The notes under the pieces: model-generated
Databases searched by the model: none
The model's input: only the letters and a program-made list of their open reading frames with translations
Told to the model about the DNA's origin: nothing
Position numbers and translations under genes: made by a program
NCBI RefSeq assembly: GCF_001445655.1
Contig: NZ_LNBE01000003.1
Location: 1 to 64,000, forward strand
Direction: 5' to 3'
Length of the DNA stretch: 64,000 nucleotides
Source: Streptomyces roseifaciens
GTDB taxonomy: Bacteria; Actinomycetota; Actinomycetes; Streptomycetales; Streptomycetaceae
Shown: positions 54,840 to 63,726 of the stretch, piece after piece
Numbering within the stretch: the stretch's first letter is position 1
Layout of the letters: the number at the start of each line of letters is the position of its first letter

Positions 54840-55560
54840 GCCGTGGGGAGACCCCCGGAACGGCCCCACGGCCCGAGGGTCAACGGTTCGAGTGCCAATG
54901 GTCCGCGTGCCAATAGGCCCCTGGGGCAAGGGCCCCTTGGGTCACGGGCCCTTGGGCCACGGGCCACGGGCCACGGGCCCCGGGCCACGGGCCCCGGGCC
55001 AACGCTCGCCGGGCCAACGCTCGCCGGGGCACCGTCCGCAGGACGACGGCTCGCGGTCCAAGGGCTCGCGGTCCAAGGGGCGCCGGGACAACGGCCCCCG
55101 GGGCAACGTCCGCAGGAAGACTGCCCATGGATCAGCGGCTCGCGGGCCAACGGCCCACGGGCAACGTCCGCAGAACGACAGCCCGCGGATCAACCGTCCG
55201 CGGTCCAACGGCTCGCGGATCAACGCCCGCGGTCCAACGGGCGCCGGGGCAATGGCCCCCGGGGCAACGTCCGCAGAACGACAGCCCGCAGATCAACCGT
55301 CCGCGGACCAACGGCTCACGGGTCAACAGCCCGAGGGCCAGCGGTCCGACGGTCAGCAGTCGGCGGGCCGGCGGGCCGGCGGGCCGGTAGGTCGGCGGGC
55401 TGGCGGAACCAGCGGACCTGAGGACCGGCGGACCTGAGGACCGGTGGGCCTGGGGCCTGCAGGTCCGCGGGCCAGCGAACCTGCAGGTCAGCGGTCCGCG
55501 GGGGCAGTGGCCCCCGGTACACCCGCCGGAACCGCACTGCACTGCACCGCACCGCACCAC
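54840..55560. repeat. Minisatellite-like spacer, about 15-bp period
   Basis: About 720 bp of degenerate repeats dominated by CCAACGGCTCGCGGT-like and CAACGTCCGCAGAACGACAG-like units. A longer ~60-bp block starts at 55104, 55162 and 55265 (the last two 103 bp apart and nearly identical). Frames up to ~200 codons cross it on both strands but only because the repeat unit is a multiple of three without stops. The sequence between 54586 and 54840 is non-repetitive and without a supported gene. Confidence 0.85.
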
Positions 55561-55595
55561 ATCCCCCCCGCACGGGAGTAAGGAGCACGCGGCCC

Positions 55596-56648
55596 ATGCC
55601 GAACACCGCCGTCATCCAGGGCCCCGCGGGGCCGGCCGGCCCCTCCGGCCGGTCGGGCCCCGAGGGCCCACCCGTCGGGCCACCCGTCTGCCCACCCCTC
55701 GGGCCACCCGCCGCAGCCGCGGCCGCATGGGACACCGCCGCCCTCGACCTGGACGCCTACCTCGCCAGGACCGGCCTGGCCGGGTCGACCAACCTGACCG
55801 GCCTCGCCGGGCCCGCCCGCCCCACCGGGCCTACCCGCCCCACCCCCGTCCACCCCCTCCCGCCGACCGCCGCGACGCTTCGCGCCCTCCAGCGCGCCCA
55901 CACCGCCGCCGTCAGCTTCGAGAACGTCGACGTCCTCCTCGGCCGGGACATGCCGCTCGACACCGACGCGCTCCAGCGCAAGCTGGTCCGCGCGGGGCGC
56001 GGCGGCTACTGCTTCGAGCAGAACCTCCTCTTCGCCGCCGTCCTCGAACGCCTCGGGTTCCCCGTCGTCCGTCACCTGGCCCGCGTCCGCCGCGGCAGCA
56101 CCCGCGTGCGCCGCCGCTCCCACGCGACCCTCGTCGTCGAGGCGGACGGCCGCCCCTGGCTCTGCGACGTCGGCTTCGGCGACGAAGGCCCCCTCGAACC
56201 CGTACCCCTCGCCCCCGGCGCCACGGTCACCACCGGCGACTGGACCTGGCGCCTGGACCTCGAACCGGCGGCGGAGGGCCGCGGCGCGGCCGCCGTCCCG
56301 GAGCAGTGGGTCCTGCGCTCCCTGCACCCCGACGGCTGGTTCGACGTCTACTCCCTGCGCCTGGAGCACCACGTCCCCGACGACTTCGAGGCCGCCCACT
56401 ACTGGACGTCCCACCACCCCCGCTCGCCCTTCACCGGCCGCCTCGTCGCCCAGCGCGGCGACGACCACGTCCGCCACACGCTCACCGACCGCACCCTCGC
56501 CGCCCGCTACGCCGACGGCCGTCTCCTGCGCACCGAACTCGCCCCCGACGAGGTCGGCCCCGTCCTGCGCGGCACCTTCGGCATCGCCCTCACCGCCGAG
56601 GAGTCCGTCCTGCTGCAGCGGCACGCCGCATCGTGGACGGCCTCATGA
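55596..56648 (+). CDS. Arylamine N-acetyltransferase family protein
   Basis: A 350-aa NAT with the complete triad: Cys139 (GRGGYCFEQN), His176 (SHATLV) and Asp191 (CDVGFGDEG). In secondary metabolism such enzymes can acylate aromatic amines or form amides (RifF-like). An aryl-amine such as PABA or a hydroxyanthranilate is a natural candidate, by inference. The first ~85 residues are Gly/Pro repeats (GPAGPAGPSGRSGPEGPP) not seen in normal ~280-aa NATs. GTAAGGAG precedes ATG 55596. The stop overlaps the ligase ATG. Confidence 0.92.
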   Translation: MPNTAVIQGPAGPAGPSGRSGPEGPPVGPPVCPPLGPPAAAAAAWDTAALDLDAYLARTGLAGSTNLTGLAGPARPTGPTRPTPVHPLPPTAATLRALQRAHTAAVSFENVDVLLGRDMPLDTDALQRKLVRAGRGGYCFEQNLLFAAVLERLGFPVVRHLARVRRGSTRVRRRSHATLVVEADGRPWLCDVGFGDEGPLEPVPLAPGATVTTGDWTWRLDLEPAAEGRGAAAVPEQWVLRSLHPDGWFDVYSLRLEHHVPDDFEAAHYWTSHHPRSPFTGRLVAQRGDDHVRHTLTDRTLAARYADGRLLRTELAPDEVGPVLRGTFGIALTAEESVLLQRHAASWTAS

Positions 56649-58276
56649 AGGGCCTCCGCCTCGGGCTGATCCCGGAACGGGCGGCCGCCGCGCACGGCCC
56701 CGTGCCGGTCACGCTCGACCACGACCTGGACACGCTGCCCGGCACGGGCCGCCAACTCACCTACACCGGCCTCGCCGGGCACGTGGACGACCTGGCGGCC
56801 CGGCTGTGGGCGGCAGGCGTGCGCCCCACGGAGCACGTCGCCGTCCACAAGGCCGCGAACTTCGACATCTACCTGCTGGCCTGCGCCGCCGCCCGCATCG
56901 GAGCCGTCCCCGTCCTGCTCTCCCCGGAGCTCGACGGTGCCACGGCCGGGGCCTTGCTGCGCCGGTTGCGCCGCCCGTACCGCTCGCACCGCCCGCAGCG
57001 CCCGCACCTGATCACCGACGACGACAAGCTGCGCACCTGCCTGGCGCCGCTCGACCTCGCCGACGTCGCCGCCACGGTCCTCACCACCGGCCCCGCCCGC
57101 CCCGGCTGCACCGCCCTCGCGGCCCTGGCCGGTGCGCCGCGCCGCGCTCCCGTGCTCCTGCCCGCGGACCGCCCGGCACTGATGACCCACACCTCCGGCA
57201 CCACCGGCCTGCCCAAGCTGGTGGTGCACACGGCGGCCAGTCTCCACGGCCGGTACGCACCGCAGCGCGGGCTCGCCGCCCTGATCCGTACGCCCGAGAC
57301 CTACGCGGCGCACCTCAGCCCCGTCCACTCGCGGATGTACCTGGCGCTCGCCGTCGCCCTGCCCAAGGGCATGCCGCTCGTCATCGTGGGCGACTCCGGC
57401 CCGGCGCACGTCGCGGACCTCTTCGCCCGCACCCGCCCCGGCTTCGTCGAGACCCACCCCAACTCCTTCATGGCCTGGGAGGAACTGGCGGACGACCCGC
57501 GCGAACCCCTCGCCACGGTCCGGTACTTCAGCTCCACCTTCGACGCCCTCCACCCGCCCACCATGCGCAGGCTGCTGCTCGCCTCGCGCCGCGCCTCCCC
57601 GCGGTTCTTCCAGTTCTACGGGCAGAGCGAGTGCGGCCCGCTCTCCGGCCGCTGGTACACCCCGCGCACCGTCCACCGGGCCGACGGCCGCTGCCTGGGC
57701 CTGCCCCTGCCCGGCGTCCGCGTGCGTCTCGCCGCCCCCGGCGGGCACCGCCCCACGCGCGAACGCCCCGGCGCCATCGAGGTACGCGCCCCGGGCCGGG
57801 CCACCGGCTACTTCGCCGAACCCGAGCGCTTCGCACGTCAGCTGCGCGACGGTTGGTGGCGGACCGGCGATGTCGGCTACCGCACCCGGTTCGGCTGCCT
57901 GCACCTGCTCGACCGCGAGGTCGACGTCCTCCCCGCCGTCGGCTCCACCCTGGAGGTCGAGGACCGGCTGATGGACCGGCTGCCCGAACTCGCCGAGGTC
58001 GTCCTCGTGCCCGGGCCCCGCAAGGAGCCCGTCCCCGTGGTCTGCACCCGCGGCGACGCACCCCTCGACCCCGGCCGCTGGGCCTCCGCCGCCGCCGAGT
58101 GGCCGCAGCTCGCCGGGCCCGTACAGATGCCCCTGTCCGCGCTGCCCCGCACCGCCACCATGAAGGTGCGCCGCCTGGAACTCGCCCGCAGGCTGGATGG
58201 GAGCGCGGGCGGAAGCGAGGGCGAGGGCGCGGGCGAGGGCACGGCCGTGGGCGGGAGTGCGGGGCAGACGCCGTGA
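56645..58276 (+). CDS. AMP-forming acyl/aryl-CoA ligase
   Basis: A 543-aa ANL-superfamily adenylating enzyme. Motifs: THTSGTTGLPKLV (phosphate loop), FFQFYGQSECGPLSG, DGWWRTGDVGYRT and the C-terminal PRTATMKVRRLEL with the conserved lysine. It activates a carboxylic acid, possibly an aromatic acid, as acyl-AMP and then thioester. It lacks a carrier-protein domain. It sits between NAT and an FAD monooxygenase with 4-bp overlaps, implying one activation-transfer-oxidation module. The C-terminus ends in a Gly/Glu repeat (GGSEGEGAGEG). Confidence 0.9.
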   Translation: MKGLRLGLIPERAAAAHGPVPVTLDHDLDTLPGTGRQLTYTGLAGHVDDLAARLWAAGVRPTEHVAVHKAANFDIYLLACAAARIGAVPVLLSPELDGATAGALLRRLRRPYRSHRPQRPHLITDDDKLRTCLAPLDLADVAATVLTTGPARPGCTALAALAGAPRRAPVLLPADRPALMTHTSGTTGLPKLVVHTAASLHGRYAPQRGLAALIRTPETYAAHLSPVHSRMYLALAVALPKGMPLVIVGDSGPAHVADLFARTRPGFVETHPNSFMAWEELADDPREPLATVRYFSSTFDALHPPTMRRLLLASRRASPRFFQFYGQSECGPLSGRWYTPRTVHRADGRCLGLPLPGVRVRLAAPGGHRPTRERPGAIEVRAPGRATGYFAEPERFARQLRDGWWRTGDVGYRTRFGCLHLLDREVDVLPAVGSTLEVEDRLMDRLPELAEVVLVPGPRKEPVPVVCTRGDAPLDPGRWASAAAEWPQLAGPVQMPLSALPRTATMKVRRLELARRLDGSAGGSEGEGAGEGTAVGGSAGQTP

Positions 58277-59868
58277 CCCGTTCGGCACCCGGATCCGGGT
58301 CGGGGTCCGGGTCCGGATCTGGGTGGGGGTCCGGATCCGGGTCCGGCGCCGCCGTGCTCGTCACCGGCGCCGGCCCCACCGGGCTCCTCGCCGCCTGCGA
58401 ACTCCTGCGCCGCGGCGTGCCCGTGCGCCTCGTCGACCGCGCGCCGCACCCCGCGCACACCCCCAGGGCGCTGTCCCTGTGGCCCCGCGCGCTCGGCATC
58501 CTCGACGACCTCGGCATCGGCGACGACGTGCGCACCGCGTCCGTACGCATCGACGCCTACCGCTACTTCACCGGCGGCCGCCCCCTCGCCGCCTTCGCCT
58601 TCCCCGCCGGCTGCGCGGCCCGCAACCTTCCGCAGTACGAGACGGAACGGCTGCTCACCCGGCGGCTGCACGAGCTCGGCGGCACCGTCGAACGGGGCGT
58701 GCGGCTGGCGGACTTCTCCCAGGACGACGACACGCTGCGGGTGCTCCTGCGCCACCCCGACGGGCGCGGCGAAACGTGGCGCACGCCGTACCTCCTGGGC
58801 GCCGACGGCGCGAGCAGCACCGTCCGCGGGCGGCTCGGGACGCCCTTCGAAGGCACCACCTACCCGATGACCTTCGCCCTCCTCGACACCCGCGTCGAAG
58901 GACACCTCCCGCCCGGCGAGATCCACTACTACCAGGCGCCGTCCGGGACCCTCGTGGTAGTGCCCCTGCCCGGCGGCGTCTTCCGCATCCTGACCGCCCT
59001 GCCCGCCGGAGCGCCCGCCCCCGGCGTCCCCGCCGTCCAAGCCCTGCTCGACGCGCGCGGGCCGGGCGGCGTACGCATCACCGAGCCCGTCCATCAGGCC
59101 GTCTTCCACGTCCACGCCCGCCGGGCCCGCAGCCTGCGGCACGGCCGCGTCCACCTCCTCGGCGACGCCGCGCACGTCCACAGCCCCGCGGGCGGCCAGG
59201 GCATGAACAACGGCCTCCAGGACGCGCACAACCTCGCCTGGAAACTGGCTGCCGTCCTCCACGGCGACTCCCCGGCCTCCCTCCTCGCCGACTACGGCCC
59301 CGAGCGCGCCGAAGCGACCCGGCGCATCTTGCGCGACACGGACCTGCAGACGCGGGCGTGGATGGCGGGCGGCCGGGTGCGCATCGCGGCCCGCGACGCC
59401 GCGTTCCGGCTCCTGGAGCGGACGGGGGCGGTCACGCGCTTCTACGCGCCGGTCATGGCGGGGCACCGCCTCGCGTACCGGCCGCGGCGCGCCACGCAGG
59501 AGCCTGCCCGCCCGGCGGCGTGCCGCCTGACGGGCGGCGTACGGGCGGGAGCCCTGTTCCCCCGCGGGCTCGCCCTCGCTTACGGCATCAGCGGCCCGGA
59601 AGCGGACCCGTCGGAGTGGGCCCTGGCCCTGGTCCTCCGCCCGGGAACGCCCCCGGCGTGGTCGGTGAAGGCCGCCCAACTGGCTGCCACCCACCGCTGC
59701 ATACGCCCGTACCGCCTCCCCCTGAACACCACAGCCCCCACAACCCACTGCCACCGCCCCGGCTACTACCTGATCCGCCCGGACGGCCACATAGCAGCCC
59801 ACGGCCACGCCCAAGACACCCCCCACCTACAGACGGAACTGACCCACGCCACGAGGCCCTTCTCCTGA
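58273..59868 (+). CDS. FAD-dependent aromatic monooxygenase (PheA/TfdB type)
   Basis: A 531-aa class A flavin monooxygenase. Motifs: GAGPTGLLAACELLRRG (FAD GxGxxG), LLGADGASSTVRGRL (DG motif) and RVHLLGDAAHVHSPAGGQG (GD motif). It probably hydroxylates an aromatic ring, or performs oxidative decarboxylation, with NAD(P)H and oxygen. A Gly-Ser tandem (SGSGSGSGWGSGSGSG; 58285-58350) inserted after residue ~4 is not typical. GTG 58273 overlaps the ligase stop. Confidence 0.92.
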   Translation: MTRSAPGSGSGSGSGSGWGSGSGSGAAVLVTGAGPTGLLAACELLRRGVPVRLVDRAPHPAHTPRALSLWPRALGILDDLGIGDDVRTASVRIDAYRYFTGGRPLAAFAFPAGCAARNLPQYETERLLTRRLHELGGTVERGVRLADFSQDDDTLRVLLRHPDGRGETWRTPYLLGADGASSTVRGRLGTPFEGTTYPMTFALLDTRVEGHLPPGEIHYYQAPSGTLVVVPLPGGVFRILTALPAGAPAPGVPAVQALLDARGPGGVRITEPVHQAVFHVHARRARSLRHGRVHLLGDAAHVHSPAGGQGMNNGLQDAHNLAWKLAAVLHGDSPASLLADYGPERAEATRRILRDTDLQTRAWMAGGRVRIAARDAAFRLLERTGAVTRFYAPVMAGHRLAYRPRRATQEPARPAACRLTGGVRAGALFPRGLALAYGISGPEADPSEWALALVLRPGTPPAWSVKAAQLAATHRCIRPYRLPLNTTAPTTHCHRPGYYLIRPDGHIAAHGHAQDTPHLQTELTHATRPFS

Positions 59869-59917
59869 TGAGGAGTGTGCGGGCCCCTTGGCGGTCTGCC
59901 GGTGGCCCGGCTGAAAG

Positions 59918-60176
59918 GTGCTGTTCGCGCCCTTCTTTCCGCCGCGGCGGTGATTGGCTGCGATGGTGGTGTTCGGCGGTGCCGAGCTCACCTGTGCGGG
60001 CTTGTTCGGCACCGCCGTTCCGCGCCGTGGTGGTTGATCGCCGCGGCGGCGATTTCAGAGGTGCGGCCCCCTTGGCGGTCCGCCAATGGCCCGGGTGAAG
60101 GGTGCTGTTCGCGCCCTTCTTTCCGCCGCGGCGGTGATTGGCTGCGATGGTGGTGTTCGGCGGTGCCGAGCTCACC
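59918..60176. repeat. Duplicated palindromic element (75-bp identical core, 184-bp spacing)
   Basis: Positions 59918-59992 recur exactly at 60102-60176, with more diverged flanks. Each copy holds an imperfect palindrome: CCGCCGCGGCGG ends enclosing CGGCGGTGCCGA / TCGGCACCGCCG arms (59974-59985 with 60006-60017 in copy 1). This looks like a small non-autonomous element or paired terminator. Neighbouring sequence 59869-59917 and 60177-60233 shows no supported gene. Confidence 0.85.
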
Positions 60177-60233
60177 CGTGACCCTGTTCGGCACCGCCGA
60201 CCCGCACCGGGCGGCTGATCGGCGCCGCGGCGG

Positions 60234-61649
60234 TCAAGGGTGGACGGGCTCACCCGAGCCCGTCCGGTACCGCCGGGACGCCGGTACCGTCTCGCGGCGG
60301 GCGTACACCGTCCACGTGACCGCCGCGCACAGTGCGTAGAGGCCGAGGAGGCCCCAGAGGGCGGGGGCCGGGGAGCCGGTGTCGTAGGCGGCGCCCAGGG
60401 ACAGGCCGATCGCGGCGGCCCCGAGCGCACCGGCCGGGCCGGTGAGGGCGGCGGCGCCGGTGGTGCGCCGGCGGGCGGCTGCGAAGGCGGTCCTCGCGTC
60501 CTGGCCGGAGAGGATGGCCTCTCCGGCCCGCGCGGCGAACACCGCGGGGGCGACCGTCACGACGGCACCGGCACCCACGCCCCCGAGAACGACGAGCACC
60601 GTGAACGCCGCGCCGAACACCCCCACGGAGCCCCGCGACGACGCCGCGGCGAGCACGGCCGTACCCACCGCCATCCCCGACAGGCTCCCCAGCGTGACCC
60701 GTGCCCCTCCCCACCGCCCGGCCAGCCACGCGCCGCAGGGCCGGGCGGCCGCCCCGAGCAGCGTGGCCGGCAGCGCGCAGACGAGGGCCACGAGGGCGGA
60801 GGCGCCGAACTCGTGCCGTAGCACCAGCCCGAAGGCGAGCCCGTAGCCGGTGAACGAGCCGGCGGTGGCGAGGGACAGCAGCGACAGCCACACCAGGTGC
60901 GGATCCGCGCCCGCCCCGCGCCGCACACCCGCCCCGCGCCGCACACCCGCCCCGGCGGCCGTATCCGCGTCGCCGACCGGCCCCGGCAGGTTGTCCATCC
61001 GCAGCGCGGCCACCAGCGCCGCCAGCACGGTCAGCGGTATGTGGACGGCGGCGATCCGCGCGGGGGAGGAGCCGCCCGCGGTCACGGCGGCGAGTACCCC
61101 GGCGAGTTGGGCGGAGGCGAGCCCGAGGTCGCCCCCGGCGGTCGCGAGGGCGAGGGCCCGCACCCGGGCGCGCCGCGGGTAGGACGCGGCGGCGCCGACC
61201 GGGGAGGCCGCGGCGGCGTCACCGGCGCCGGCGGTCGCGGCGGCGGCCAGGAGGAGCCACAGCGGTGCGCCGGGCCGCTGCAGGACGTACACGGCGGCGA
61301 GCCCGGGCAGGGCCAGGGCGGCCGTGGTGACGGCGGTGCGGTCCCGGCCGCCCAGCCGGGCGAGGGCGCGCCCGGCGGCCGGGCGCAGCGCCGCCCCGGC
61401 GACCACGGGCGTGACGAGCAGCAAGAACTTCTCACCGGGCCCGGGCCCGGGCGCCGCCCCGCCGCCCGCCGGCAGGAACAGCACGATCACCGGCCACATG
61501 CCGCGGACGGACAGCCCCAGGTGCCCGCAGACCGCCGCCAGCAGCAGGTTGCGCCGGGCCACGTGCCGCCCGCCCCGGGCCCAGAATCCCGGGTCGTCGG
61601 CGTCCCACGGTTCGGCCCAAGGGCGGGACGGCGCCGCTCGGTTCGACAT
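60234..61649 (-). CDS. NarK-like (nitrate/nitrite porter family) MFS transporter
   Basis: A 471-aa protein with about 12 transmembrane helices. The N-terminus WDADDPGFWARGGRHVARRNLL and HLGLSVRGMWPVIVLFL resemble the NarK/NNP family. The two anion-binding arginines of E. coli NarK appear to be kept (GAALRPAAG and LLGAAARPCGAW, followed by RWGGARVTLG). So nitrate or nitrite transport is plausible; in this cluster it may instead handle a carboxylated product. A GVRRGAGVRRGAG tandem lies in a central loop (60908-60955). Confidence 0.83.
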   Translation of the reverse strand: MSNRAAPSRPWAEPWDADDPGFWARGGRHVARRNLLLAAVCGHLGLSVRGMWPVIVLFLPAGGGAAPGPGPGEKFLLLVTPVVAGAALRPAAGRALARLGGRDRTAVTTAALALPGLAAVYVLQRPGAPLWLLLAAAATAGAGDAAAASPVGAAASYPRRARVRALALATAGGDLGLASAQLAGVLAAVTAGGSSPARIAAVHIPLTVLAALVAALRMDNLPGPVGDADTAAGAGVRRGAGVRRGAGADPHLVWLSLLSLATAGSFTGYGLAFGLVLRHEFGASALVALVCALPATLLGAAARPCGAWLAGRWGGARVTLGSLSGMAVGTAVLAAASSRGSVGVFGAAFTVLVVLGGVGAGAVVTVAPAVFAARAGEAILSGQDARTAFAAARRRTTGAAALTGPAGALGAAAIGLSLGAAYDTGSPAPALWGLLGLYALCAAVTWTVYARRETVPASRRYRTGSGEPVHP

Positions 61650-61732
61650 CTCTCCTCATCCCTCATCCATCGGCCCTCATCCTTCGGCCCTCATCCTTCG
61701 GCCCTCGCGGGACGGGCCTTTCCGCCGACCTG

Positions 61733-62341
61733 TCAGACGGCCCGTTCGACGATGTCCTTGATGCGGGTCAGCGACGCGGCCACGTCGTCGGCGAGCTTGC
61801 GGTTCCACTCGGCGGTGAACCGCCGCTGCCCGTCCGGGCCCAGCTGCCGGAAGATCTTCGCGAGCCCTTCGGTGGGCCGGCCGAGCCGGTAGTGGTGGAC
61901 GAGCAGGCAGCCGTCCCCGGCGGCCTCGAACTCGTACGTCCAGGTGCTGTCCTGGCGGCGCCCGGCGCTGTCGCGGACGACCCACTGGAACAGGCGCCCG
62001 GGCTCGGCGGCCACGACTTCGGATTCGGTGGTCCAGGGGCCGCGGACGATCGGCGCCCAGGGCACGACGTCCGCTCCGCGGTGGTTCTCGCCGCGGAAGA
62101 CGGCGCCGACCGTGCGCGGCGTCCCGGACACCCAGCGGCCGCCGGTGCACTCGCGGCTCCACTCGCCGCTGCGGGCGAGTTCGCTGACCGTGTCGTAGAC
62201 GGCGTCCGGCGCGGCAGCGACGAGGATGCGGGCCTGCACCCGGAGGATCGCGGCGGCGTCAGCGGCGTGGACGGCGTCAGCGACGTGGGCGGCATCGGCG
62301 ACGTGGGCGGCGTCGGTGGCGTCGGTGGCTCGGGGAGTCAT
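61733..62341 (-). CDS. SRPBCC (polyketide cyclase/dehydrase-like) family protein
   Basis: 202 aa with one START/Bet-v1-like domain from ~35: VQARILVAAAPDAVYDTVSELARSGEWSRE, PRTVGAVFRGEN, WTYEFEAAGDGCLLVHHYRL and KDIVERAV. Members bind hydrophobic ligands and can cyclise or dehydrate. No close function can be assigned. The first ~30 residues are repetitive (HVADAAHVADAVHAADAA), from tandem GTCGGCGACGTGGGCGGC-like units near 62246-62335. ATG 62341 has GGAAG upstream. It precedes the MFS gene in the same direction. Confidence 0.84.
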   Translation of the reverse strand: MTPRATDATDAAHVADAAHVADAVHAADAAAILRVQARILVAAAPDAVYDTVSELARSGEWSRECTGGRWVSGTPRTVGAVFRGENHRGADVVPWAPIVRGPWTTESEVVAAEPGRLFQWVVRDSAGRRQDSTWTYEFEAAGDGCLLVHHYRLGRPTEGLAKIFRQLGPDGQRRFTAEWNRKLADDVAASLTRIKDIVERAV

Positions 62342-62442
62342 AGCTTCCAGGGTGCGCGGGCCTGCGGGCCCCGGGCAATGGCGGCCCGACGGATGAGTCA
62401 GGTCCCGGACGCCTCCGTACGGTCTTCGTGGCGGGCCGGCTC

Positions 62443-63423
62443 TCAGATCGTCAAGAGCAGCCGCCGACCACGGAGTTCGCCGTTCTCCATGCGGCGGTGC
62501 GCCTCGGCGGCGGCCGCGAGTGGCAGCCGTTCGACGGCTCGTGCCCGGAGCCGTCCCGTGGCGGCCAGCCGCCCCACGACTCCCGCCGCCTCGGCGAGTT
62601 CGGCGGTGGACGCGTGGGAGATCGCGAACCCCACCACTGCCCCGCCCTTCTGGTACAGCGGCCCCACGGGCAGGACGGGCCGGGCGGCGACGCCTGCCAG
62701 CAGCACGATCCGGCCGCGCGGCGCGAGCAGCGGTACGGCGGCGTCCAGGTCGTGCCCGCCGTGGGTGGCGACGTGCACGTCGACGCCGCGGGGCGCGGCC
62801 GCCGCGAGACGCCCGGCGAGCCTGCGGTCGGCGTAGTCGAGGACCTCGTCGGCGCCGAGCGAGCGCACGTACTCCGCGTCCTGCGCCGCGGCCGTGGCCA
62901 CGACCCGGGCGCCCGCCCACGCGGCCAGTGCCACCAGCGCGCCGCCCACGTTCCCGGCGGCCCCGCCGACGAACACGGTCCCGCCGGCCCGCAGCCCGCC
63001 GTGGGTGAACAGCGCGAGGTGGGCCGTGACGGCGGGGTGGGCGACCGCGACGACGTCCTCGGGCCGCGCCCCGGCCGGCAGCGGGTAGAGCCGGTCGGCG
63101 GGGACGACGGCCTGCTCGGCTGCGGCCCCCTGCCGGCCGCAGTGCCCCAGGCTGTTGCACCACACCGGGTCGCCGGGCGCGAACCCGGGCGCGCCCGGTC
63201 CGGCCTCGGCGACCGTCCCCACCAGGTCCCGGCCGATCACGAAGGGGAAGGGCAGCGCCGTCCGGAAGCGCCCCGAGCGGACGAGGGTGTCGACGGGGTT
63301 GACGGTCGTGGCGGCGACGTCGACCAGGACGTCGGTGGGGCCCGGCCCGGGCCGCGGGGCGGGGAGCTCGCCGACCACGATCTCCTCCGGCGGGCCGAAC
63401 CGATCGATGTAGGCGGCGCGCAT
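62443..63423 (-). CDS. MDR-type NADPH:quinone oxidoreductase
   Basis: A 326-aa zinc-independent medium-chain dehydrogenase/reductase. The GroES-like N-terminus (MRAAYIDRFGPPEEIVVGEL, DVAATTVNPVDTLVRSG, FVIGRDLVGTV) is followed by the NADP Rossmann motif VFVGGAAGNVGGALVALA and LGADEVLDYAD. Zinc ligands of alcohol dehydrogenases are missing. It probably reduces quinones or enones, possibly a pathway quinone. ATG 63423 is the family start; an open frame extending upstream lacks homology. Confidence 0.9.
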   Translation of the reverse strand: MRAAYIDRFGPPEEIVVGELPAPRPGPGPTDVLVDVAATTVNPVDTLVRSGRFRTALPFPFVIGRDLVGTVAEAGPGAPGFAPGDPVWCNSLGHCGRQGAAAEQAVVPADRLYPLPAGARPEDVVAVAHPAVTAHLALFTHGGLRAGGTVFVGGAAGNVGGALVALAAWAGARVVATAAAQDAEYVRSLGADEVLDYADRRLAGRLAAAAPRGVDVHVATHGGHDLDAAVPLLAPRGRIVLLAGVAARPVLPVGPLYQKGGAVVGFAISHASTAELAEAAGVVGRLAATGRLRARAVERLPLAAAAEAHRRMENGELRGRRLLLTI

Positions 63424-63726
63424 GCCGTCCACTGTCGCACGGGGTGGCATGCGGGAGAGGGGGCCGGAGGAGGGCCGCTGACGGTATGTCATCTCACGTC
63501 GCCCCGGCGGCGGGGACCTGACGGACCCCGTGCCCGCACGTTGACCCCCGTCGTCCGCCGACGGCCAGATGAGACCAGAGGAAAACCGTGCGGAATCCGC
63601 CGCACCGCAACCGTTCGTACGGCAACCGCTCGTACGGCAACCGTTCGCGCACCGCCGCACCGCCGCACCGCCGCACCGCCGTGCATCCCCGCCCCGGGAG
63701 TCCCCTCAGAACGGAGGAGCATACGC
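63424..63726. other. Divergent intergenic region with tandem repeats
   Basis: 303 bp between the MDR gene and the FAD/NAD(P) gene. Contains tandem TACGGCAACCGTTCG-like and CACCGCCG units (63596-63682). CGGAGGAGC upstream of ATG 63727 is a good ribosome-binding site. No gene or operator is evident. Confidence 0.5.

Noticed and set aside
54798..55421. 207-codon frame across the minisatellite spacer
   Set aside because: It is made entirely of repeat translation, with equally long frames on the other strand, and has no credible ribosome-binding site.
54840..55560. CRISPR array
   Set aside because: Repeats are degenerate, about 15 bp, contiguous and without regular unique spacers; no cas genes are near.
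58285..58350. Separate small gene or engineered linker in the Gly-Ser tandem
   Set aside because: It is in frame with the monooxygenase and resembles the other slippage-type repeats of the region; nothing suggests a vector origin.
61733..63163. 476-codon extension of the SRPBCC frame
   Set aside because: The part upstream of ATG 62341 is antisense to the MDR gene and is Arg/Gly-rich shadow sequence.
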